DNA of 11,779 nt, taken from contig JAHNZQ020000181.1 in assembly GCA_019155205.2 (NCBI GenBank), positions 1,254,183 through 1,265,961 on the forward strand, read 5' to 3'. The translations under genes were made by a program, and so were the position numbers. This DNA comes from Gracilaria vermiculophylla (lineage: Eukaryota; Rhodophyta; Florideophyceae; Gracilariales; Gracilariaceae). The notes below the pieces were generated by a model. It was given only the letters and a program-made list of their open reading frames with translations. It was not told where the DNA came from and did no database searches. Shown here piece by piece: positions 7,131-11,779 of the stretch. The first letter of the stretch is position 1, and each line of letters starts with the position of its first letter.

Positions 7131-7963
7131 ATTAGTGTGAGGTTTGTACTGCTGCACATACCGGTAATCATGACGTTTACTGTTTTTTCTTCCGTTTTAA
7201 TCTTGGAATATCGCGAAGCAACCATTTTACTGTCTGATCGCAATGTGTGCTTTTGCATATTCATAAATTCTTATTTCTGGTGTGTAGTAGATGCTGTCTG
7301 CATTGGTCATCAAAAATTGATCCTCATCTTTGCTGGATCGATTGATATGTGTAAGGATCTTTTGAATGAGGTCGTGGGGCGTGGTCTTTTACAAGCGGAA
7401 AATGAGAAGTCCAAATACGTCATTTGAAACGCTGCTAAGAATGGCGAAGAGTAAACAAATTTTCTTTTGGTTGTAAGCTTGGTGTGCTGTGACCTTTTCA
7501 TGATAGGTTGGGCTGCCTTCAAGGTGCTTCGTGGCTTCTATCGTTGCCACGTATATTTCGATGTCGGTAATAGCAACACGTTTGCTCTCAGTAAAGGACA
7601 CCGGTCCAATACCTGTTCGCAGGAACGGCGAGCAAGAGAACAGTGCGGGCTTTGACACAGGTCAGAAGCTTTAGCAGTAGTTTTACTGTGCAGTGAATGT
7701 TCTACCACGAGAAAGAAGGGGGACGGTGGGACGAACTAGGCCTCTAGATGAAGAATTCTTTGCTATCGCAAGGAAACCAAGTCATAACCGATAAGTGGTA
7801 TCGATAAGTGGTATCGATAAGTGGTATCGGAAGAAAGATACAACGTTGACGCAACATATCGAAAAGGACTGGTGGTGGAGTTTTGACATTCGAGGTCTAG
7901 GTTCCATGGGACATAGTTGGTGGGAATGAGCTTTTGGATTATGTGGGTTTTGACTGCATCCAT
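7131..7963 (-). pseudogene. Copia gag remnant (C1)
   Basis: This is the start of the copia polyprotein, which would form the virus-like particle. The ATG at 7963-7961 opens MDAVKTHIIQKLIPTNYVPW. A conserved NYxxW near the start is typical of copia gag N-termini. A triplicated 13-bp unit at 7790-7828 throws the frame out. A second block at about 7610-7390 reads TESKRVAITDIEIYVATIEA and then ICLLFAILSSVSNDVFGLL, consistent with the helical middle of copia gag (UBN2-like, the LLxSLP..Y block). A third block follows after a stop (KTTPHDLIQKILTHINRSSK). The sequence is cut at 7131 by HB. No convincing zinc knuckle is visible. The start is well supported; the middle is an inference from position and pattern. 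Confidence 0.7.
7790..7828 (+). repeat. Three perfect copies of a 13-bp unit inside copia gag
   Basis: The unit GATAAGTGGTATC repeats exactly three times (7790-7802, 7803-7815, 7816-7828). Thirteen is not a multiple of three, and the two extra copies shift the gag frame by 26 bases. Exact identity of the units suggests a recent slippage expansion. Confidence 0.95.
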
Positions 7964-8145
7964 GTTTATTGTATTATGAAGACGATAGGTGGGTATTGTG
8001 GTGGTTTGTGTCGTGTTCTATGGTATGCGTCTGTCTGTGGCGGTAGAAATGGCGTTATGGTATGCTGCGTTTACAAAGATATCTTTTCGAATGCCCCGCC
8101 CATGCTGGCGGGCCTGGCGTGCCGTTGGGGGAGCCGTGATGGAGA
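7964..8145 (-). other. Probable copia untranslated leader
   Basis: This is the stretch between the proposed LTR end and the gag ATG. It has the same GT-rich plus-strand bias as the copia coding parts. I could not find a standard initiator-methionine primer-binding site (TGGTATC type) right after the proposed LTR end, which weakens the exact boundary. Confidence 0.4.
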
Positions 8146-8843
8146 AATGTTGGAGAAGTGAAGTGCCTATCTCGTAAGGCCCATAATCTACGAGCATGAG
8201 TCCCCTGACTCTTTCCTTTACGTCGCTCCCGTCGTCTTCTTTTCTTATGTACTGTCCCCCAAACTATTAAGACTTATGAAAAGGCCAAAACACTGCAGAA
8301 GATACTGTTGGCAATGACAAACACTGCATAAACTTCCACTGTCAGATATTTCCAGACAAGTGAAACTTAGCTTGCAGGGCCTATTGCCAAAACTGCAAAA
8401 CATCTAAACAATACTGTAAGCTTGGGTGAAAGCAATATTTGCGGACTTTCAAAAGCTGGCACGATGCAGCTGTGAAACCCTTTGTCTCAGCTTCATACAG
8501 TTATAGATGAACATGGGTCTGACTGGCTGTCAGAAACTCCAATGAAGCCCGTAATATGCAACCCTCGTCTCTACTATACACAATGAAGATAAGCATTTCT
8601 ATTGTTGAAAAAATTGTTTTAGCCTACATTGAGCGAGAATAAACAACCACTGCCTCTGTCGCCGTCTAAATCAAACATCCGAATAGATCTCTATCTTTTG
8701 GCTTCAATATCATAAGGATCCATGAATCAATACAATGATTTTGCAACCACTTTTATATAGGCGACCATTTGGGAAACATTGTTTTTCTGAGCTCAGCAAG
8801 CAGTCATGGAATTTAATAATCTATGTTGAATTACCTCTCAACA
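8146..8843 (-). repeat. Probable copia LTR shared by C1 and C2
   Basis: It lies between the RNase H end of C2 and the gag start of C1, where exactly one LTR is expected. On the minus strand it would begin TGTTGAGAGG at 8843 and end TCTCCAACA at 8146. The two tips are mutually inverted (TGTTGAGA against TGTTGGAGA), with the TG...CA borders of LTRs. A TATA-like box lies 85 bases in. Its length, about 698 bp, is reasonable. There is no second copy in the window to align, so the boundaries are inferred. No coding potential is recognised in the stretch. Confidence 0.45.
8751..8759 (-). promoter_or_regulatory. TATA-like box in the probable copia LTR
   Basis: Minus-strand TATATAAAA lies about 85 bases inside the proposed LTR start, a position suitable for the U3 promoter of a retrotransposon. 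It is a sequence match only. Confidence 0.4.
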
Positions 8844-8914
8844 TAATTGCAAAAGCAGTTTTTGTTCTCTCCATATTAATGGTACCCAATACTCAAAGAA
8901 GGACATTTTCAGCT
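8844..8914 (-). other. Spacer between C2 RNase H and the probable LTR
   Basis: This short minus-strand stretch is where the end of the polyprotein and the polypurine tract should be. No good polypurine run is visible. Confidence 0.35.
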
Positions 8915-9560
8915 TTAAACGGAAACTGAAATGTGCCAAGCGCGTTCTTTGCATCTTCCTTGATAGCAGTTCCCCAAATCAAGCATATTTTGTAGATCAA
9001 TTTCTACCTTACGGTTGAGCACCTTAATTATTGAGGGTGCCCTAATAATGTAGACACGGTGCTTCGTGTTATCCACACTTAGCTCCATGCATAGTGCGAG
9101 TGCATCGCCGTAAACTATATGAGTACAGACCCCGTTTCTCTTTGTTTGCGAGCCAACATTGTTCACAAAGTTTTAACGACGGTTTTACATCAATTCATTA
9201 TCCCATGGGTCTCCAGATAGGCATTCTGTCAGACTTCAACTTTCTGAGCCTCTCTTATCAGTTAATTTGCTGGAATGACATTTGAATCAGCAAAAAATAC
9301 AACTTCTCATAGAGACGACTCCATATTATACATAAGAACATCGGATCCTTCACTAACATCCCCCACATCCACAGACACAGGGCTCACTACCGCGTGATCA
9401 AAATAAAAGATATTGTCATAAATTGTTCTTGCTAACAAAAATAAAGCCGTTATCGCACGTTATATGATCAATAAAGCACCACCGCTATGGGAAGGCTACA
9501 GTACAGCCCATATGGTTTACCAGATACCTTACTTCTATTGAGTACATTACGGGGCCAACG
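8915..9560 (-). pseudogene. Copia RT end and RNase H domain remnant (C2)
   Basis: This is the C-terminal domain of a copia polyprotein that would digest the RNA strand during reverse transcription. Reading from 9560 down it shows FVGPVMYSIEVRYLV (end of RT), then a VLRYL-like block (about 9470). Next is VSVDVGDVSEGS near 9380, in the place of the DADWAGD block. VVFFADSNVIPAN comes next, then AQKVEV and AYLETHG (about 9250-9202) in the place of TVALSTxEAEYMAL. Finally, in the frame 9166-8915, VYGDALALCMELSVDNTKH is the counterpart of EDNQGAIALxxN..RTKH, with its aspartate at 9106-9104. The spacing of the last two blocks is near canonical. Stops and at least two frameshifts make it dead. The last block is the most convincing part. 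Confidence 0.72.
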
Positions 9561-9562
9561 AA

Positions 9563-9682
9563 CAGTGCGTTTCAAAAGTACAGGACATAGAAAAATCGCA
9601 CAAAAACATGAATTTGTGATTACTGTAGCCACCTCCTAAAGTACGTAAAAACCCTAAAAATGCGTTGCAAAAAGACAAGACA
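9563..9682 (+). repeat. T3 left terminal repeat with outer and inner direct repeats
   Basis: The outer motif GCGTTTCAAAAGTACAGGAC (9567-9586) is followed by the inner motif GCGTTGCAAAAAGACAAGAC (9662-9681). The spacer contains TTACTGTAGCCACC, the same core as in T2. It shows the same IR/DR architecture as the other Tc1 copies here. Confidence 0.87.
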
Positions 9683-9702
9683 TCCCTTACCCTACGGCAG
9701 TT

Positions 9703-10660
9703 ATGGCGAAAGGACTTTCTCTTTCAGTTTCAAAACAACATCAATTCTTAGCTTTTGTGGGGATTTAAATTATCGTTTCTGTCAAATCCAGTTGACATGG
9801 ATCTAAGCATCCCACTGGACGCCCAAAATGTCTACAACCAGCTGATAAAAATCTTATAATTCGCAAACTATCTCGCAAATGTACTGTATGCTCTACAATT
9901 GCAAGAACGGCGCCGAATAAAGTTTCAAGAACACCGTTTTGGCGCGTTATCAAACAAAAAGCTTCATATCAAAGTTTTTTAAAAAAGGGAAAATTTTTGT
10001 TGTAAATGACCATTTCACATCCCTTAAGTTACATAGTGTGCTGGGATTGCATTTGAAACGAACGAATGGAAAAAAAGTTGTAGTATCAGATGAGAAGAAA
10101 CTTACTTTTAACGGACAAAGTTGGTGCAAATGTTATTGGCCTGATCTTATGAAAGAAAGAAGACATTACTATCCATAGACCTGAGTAGAGCCTCTGCAAT
10201 GTCGTTGGATGGAATATCCTAAATGGGTACTACTAATATTGCCATCATTGAAGGTAATGCGATATGTAAAGGCTATTTAAATGTTCAATAGAACTACTTG
10301 CTTCCATCTGCATATTGCATGCATGGGAGCAATTTGTTTTTAAGCAAAATAACGCTGCAGTGCAAACTATTACACTGATAAATAATTGGTTCCCTGAATT
10401 CTGTATGAATGTTATGCAGTGGGCAGCGCGATAGCCGGATTTAAAGCCCATCGAAAATGTCTGGTATTTAATGACAAGGATCGTTTCTGGCCATGGGAAG
10501 CAGTTTACTACGGCTTTTGATCGCAAAACTTGTATTATTTTTTTTAAAACTTTTGTAGTATTTGAAGTATCCATGTGTATACAGATTTGATTCCAAAGCG
10601 ATGCAGAAGTGCTTTTCAGCAAGAAGACCTGAGTTGCACGCCTGTTGTTTGGTGTATTAC
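9703..10660 (+). pseudogene. Tc1-like transposase pseudogene, most complete copy (T3)
   Basis: The start is the ATG at 9703, 20 bases after the inner terminal motif, giving MAKGLSLSVSK and then a stop at codon 22. The N-terminal DNA-binding domain follows as PTGRPKCLQPADKN and LIIRKLSRK. The frame from about 9900 to 10178 ends with VVVSDEKKLTF (first catalytic aspartate intact at 10089-10091) and WCKCYWPDLMKERR. After a frameshift, FVFKQNNAAVQ carries asparagine (AAT, 10348-10350) in place of the second aspartate. A TAG at 10432-10434 precedes PDLKPIENVW, whose glutamate (10453-10455) is intact and exactly 34 residues after the second position: the DD34E signature. It then reads MTRIVSGHGKQF and fades out at about 10660. 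Length and order fit a normal Tc1 transposase of about 340 residues, but stops, a frameshift and a lost aspartate make it inactive. Confidence 0.88.
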
Positions 10661-10710
10661 CGCATATGGGCTCTTACAGAAAAACTTGCAGTAGAAGATT
10701 GATATAACTT

Positions 10711-10715
10711 AGTCC
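10711..10715. repeat. Left target-site duplication of the solo LTR
   Basis: AGTCC here matches AGACC at 11398-11402 in four of five positions. Five bases is the usual duplication length for LTR retrotransposons. Confidence 0.6.
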
Positions 10716-10751
10716 TGCGAAAGAGGCCGGCAGCATGAGTCCAGCACGTGT

Positions 10752-10781
10752 GGCACAGGGTCCTCCCGGAGGACCGGTGCC
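10752..10781. repeat. Second hairpin near the 3' end of the solo LTR
   Basis: GGTCCTCC (10759-10766) pairs with GGAGGACC (10768-10775) around a single base. GGCAC (10752-10756) pairs with GTGCC (10777-10781) outside it. Confidence 0.8.
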
Positions 10782-10818
10782 TGGGACAGAGCATGGGTGG
10801 TGGATCAAATGGCTGGGT

Positions 10819-10838
10819 ATTTATTTATTTTTTTAAAT
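10819..10838 (-). promoter_or_regulatory. AATAAA-rich stretch in the solo LTR
   Basis: Minus-strand AAAAAAATAAATAAAT contains overlapping AATAAA-type signals about 400 bases downstream of the TATA box. It may be the polyadenylation region of the LTR. Sequence match only. Confidence 0.4.
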
Positions 10839-10870
10839 AGTATTTTCCCTATTTCTATAATTAGCACTGA

Positions 10871-10913
10871 TGTACTCATGGGCGGCGGCATCCCCACCGC
10901 CGCCCTCAGTACA
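10871..10913. repeat. Strong GC hairpin in the solo LTR
   Basis: GGGCGGCGG (10880-10888) and CCGCCGCCC (10897-10905) pair perfectly across an 8-base loop. TGTACT (10871-10876) pairs with AGTACA (10908-10913) outside a small internal bulge. In minus-strand RNA this would be a very stable stem. Confidence 0.85.
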
Positions 10914-11235
10914 ATAGAAACAAGGTTCCTGCTCTGCCTCTACAGCCTATGTCAGTATTTGCCACTCACGAGGGATATGTAGTAGCGTACGGTTGCTCAT
11001 CTACCTTGTTCGCTGAGAGCGTCCACACTTGGGTATATTACCAGTGTCACTATGCTCGCTCCTTTTACAAGGACCTTTACGGCTCTCCGTTGTTTGCCTA
11101 ACGTCTATCCCCCTTCTTCCCACCTTGTTGGTAAATCATCCACCTTGTTGATCTCACGACCCGCGCTCCCCCTTCCTTTCCGATCTCTTTCCTCTAGGGA
11201 GGCACCACACGCTGACACACGTACCTAGTGGGGAT

Positions 11236-11245
11236 CTTTTTTATA
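11236..11245 (-). promoter_or_regulatory. TATA box in the solo LTR
   Basis: Minus-strand TATAAAAAAG lies about 150 bases inside the LTR start, preceded by GAGAGG. Position and sequence fit a U3 promoter driving minus-strand transcription. Confidence 0.6.
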
Positions 11246-11397
11246 CCTCTCCCGCCAGGTGCTGCCGGGAAACCTCGATCTTACACTCAACATTGTCTTG
11301 TTGTTCCCTTAAGAGCGCTCTACCGCCGAACTACTTCTGCAAAGGAAGGTTCGGACGCCTTCTTGTGTTTTTCCCACTTGAGGGCTATTGCACTACA

Positions 11398-11402
11398 AGA
11401 CC
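11398..11402. repeat. Right target-site duplication of the solo LTR
   Basis: AGACC follows the LTR edge at 11397 and pairs with AGTCC at 10711-10715. Confidence 0.6.
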
Positions 11403-11439
11403 AATAAGCGACTTTCAAAAAGAGATAGAGACAATTTAA

Positions 11440-11580
11440 ATTAAAGAAGCCTATTTTTTGGAACAAATTTTGACCATGACACTTTTCAAAAACTGTTTTG
11501 CGTAGTGTCACAGCACTAACATGGATGATTTGCATCAAAATACAAGATGTTATATACTTTTGAAACAAACTTGACTTTAG
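11440..11580 (-). repeat. T3 right terminal repeat, diverged
   Basis: It aligns with the right ends of T0 and T2 through GATGATTTGCATCAAAAT and TTTTGAAACAAACTT (outer motif about 11556-11535 on the minus strand). The inner motif (about 11447-11470) is strongly eroded. Confidence 0.75.
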
Positions 11581-11582
11581 TA

Positions 11583-11653
11583 CGGTAAGCTAGTGACCGA
11601 TTGGTGTGAAATACAACGCGATCACAGCGACTTCAAATCTAGTTAGTAGTGCT
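11583..11653 (-). pseudogene. Copia reverse transcriptase tail (C2)
   Basis: This 71-base stretch lies between T3 and the second LTR copy. One minus frame reads LLTRFEVAVIALYFTPIGH, like the LKRFGM......TPM block near the end of copia RTs. The last codons in another frame read SLAYR, like PYRSLVG, whose second half begins on the other side of T3. It is short and decayed, and is supported mainly by this continuity. Confidence 0.5.
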
Positions 11654-11779
11654 TGTAGTGCAATGCCTGCAAGCAGGAAAACACTCCGAAGACGCTCGGG
11701 ATCTTCCTCTCGCGAGGGTAGCACAGCGAAAGAGCCCTTCCGAGGATGACACGACTAAGTCGGGTTGTAAGGCCGAGGT
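11654..11779 (+). mobile_element. Second copy of the same LTR, opposite orientation, cut by the window edge
   Basis: It begins TGTAGTGCAATGCCTGCAAG and follows the 5' part of the solo LTR (read from 11397 on the minus strand) base by base with small gaps: GGAAAACAC, GAAGACGC, CTTCCTC, GGTAGCACAGCG, AGAGCCCTT, TTGTAAGGCCGAGGT. It runs out of the window, so it may be a solo LTR or the 5' end of a full retrotransposon on the plus strand. It interrupts the copia C2 RT sequence. Confidence 0.75.

Larger units (their letters stand above)
776..8843 (-). mobile_element. Ty1/copia-like retrotransposon C1, degenerate, interrupted by T2 and the HA/HB pair and cut on the left by T1
   Basis: C1 reads on the minus strand in the canonical copia order: probable 5' LTR (8843-8146), leader, gag (7963-7131), then a pol segment with a possible protease motif, integrase and reverse transcriptase down to 776. 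Integrase before reverse transcriptase is the diagnostic gene order of the Ty1/copia superfamily, as opposed to gypsy. Two blocks inside the span are later insertions and do not belong to it: 2981-4277 (Tc1 T2) and 4359-7130 (Harbinger HA and HB). Its RNase H and 3' LTR would lie left of T1, outside the window. The copia segments are visibly GT-rich on the plus strand, that is AC-rich in the coding sense, unlike the AT-rich Tc1 inserts. Confidence 0.75.
10716..11397 (-). mobile_element. Solo LTR inserted in T3
   Basis: On the minus strand it runs from TGTAGTGCAATAGCCC (11397) to TTTCGCA (10716), with TG...CA borders. The flanking plus-strand bases are AGTCC (10711-10715) and AGACC (11398-11402), a 5-bp target duplication with one mismatch. 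The first 126 bases align with the sequence starting at 11654 on the plus strand, which identifies it as a repeated LTR. Both flanks are T3 sequence, and there is no internal retrotransposon region, as expected after LTR-LTR recombination. It carries a TATA box and AATAAA-like signals, and no gene. The superfamily is unknown to me; it is not visibly related to the proposed copia LTR at 8146-8843. Confidence 0.8.
9563..11580 (+). mobile_element. Tc1/mariner copy T3, both ends, interrupted by a solo LTR
   Basis: T3 starts CAGTGCGTTTCAAAAGTACA at 9563 and ends ACTTTAG at 11580, followed by TA at 11581-11582. The left flank has AA where the other TA should be, so one target copy has mutated. The body without the inserted LTR is about 1.33 kb, like T2. 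Its transposase pseudogene is on the plus strand. The host site is copia C2, between RT and RNase H. Confidence 0.82.
8844..11653 (-). mobile_element. 3' part of a second copia-like element C2, split by Tc1 T3
   Basis: RT tail (11653-11583) and RNase H (about 9560-8915) of a minus-strand copia polyprotein lie on either side of T3. The sequence before T3 ends SLAYR and the sequence after it starts FVGPVMY. Together these match the conserved YRxxVGxLMY block at the end of copia RTs, which argues that both sides are one element. Its gag and integrase would lie right of the window. It runs head to tail into C1. Confidence 0.65.

Noticed and set aside
7035..7427. Plus-strand open frame of 130 codons
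   Set aside because: It begins in the HB right arm, crosses the element border and runs antisense to copia gag, so it cannot be an ancestral gene.
10245..10622. Minus-strand open frame of 125 codons
   Set aside because: The plus strand carries the Tc1 catalytic blocks QNNA and PDLKPIENVW at the same place.
11265..11340. tRNA-derived SINE head: minus strand TAGTTCGGCGGTAGAGCGC resembles a tRNA D-arm, with a box-B-like GATCGAGG downstream and an A-rich tail 400 bases on
   Set aside because: The same stretch aligns with the second LTR copy (about 11710-11779), where the tRNA likeness is weaker. The element also has TG...CA borders and a 5-bp duplication, so it is an LTR rather than a SINE.
11387..11664. 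13-base inverted match ATTGCACTACAAG as a stand-alone signal
   Set aside because: A match of this length is expected by chance in a window of this size. It gained meaning only because the alignment continues for over 100 bases, and it is reported as the LTR pair.

Overview
Nothing in this window looks like a host gene. It is a stack of decayed transposable elements, nearly all of it assignable to one of them. The best guess for the organism is a eukaryote, most likely an oomycete of the Phytophthora/downy-mildew type. That rests on the wording of the protein remnants: a Harbinger-type transposase with the string YNGWTHDHYVGN, Tc1 transposases with DEKK and PIENVW motifs, and a Ty1/copia polyprotein with KARCNLRGG and LEHFDI. 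These match, from memory, families common in oomycete genomes. No database search was possible. I see no bacterial operon logic, no rRNA, no tRNA and no CRISPR.

Backbone: Ty1/copia sequence on the minus strand, read from high to low coordinates. The order is RT C-terminal tail (11653-11583), RNase H (about 9560-8915), a probable LTR (8843-8146), a gag start (7963), more gag to 7131, a 79-base remnant (4358-4280), a pol segment with a possible protease motif (2978-2451), integrase (2450-1500) and reverse transcriptase (1500-776). An RNase H 3' end, then one LTR, then a new gag means that two copia units (called C1 and C2 here) lie head to tail, apparently sharing one LTR.

Inserted into this backbone, from left to right: Tc1/mariner copy T0 (right end only, 1-137), which sits inside Tc1 copy T1 (minus, 138-773). 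T1 sits at a TA inside the RT of C1. Next is Tc1 copy T2 (plus, 2981-4277). Then come two head-to-tail Harbinger-like elements, HA (4359-5700, with a broken transposase) and HB (5705-7130, no transposase but a 19-bp minisatellite). Finally Tc1 copy T3 (plus, 9563-11580) splits the RT from the RNase H of C2 and is itself split by a 682-bp solo LTR (10716-11397, minus). A second copy of the same LTR, in the opposite orientation, begins at 11654 and runs off the right edge.

Every recognisable coding region carries stops, frameshifts or lost catalytic residues, so no autonomous element is left. The Tc1 copies have terminal repeats of the IR/DR type, with two direct-repeat binding-site-like motifs per end, as in Sleeping Beauty. 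I did not find a new functional system. The value of the window is the readable order of insertions, the non-autonomous tandem Harbinger pair, the minisatellite it carries, and the paired inverted LTRs.
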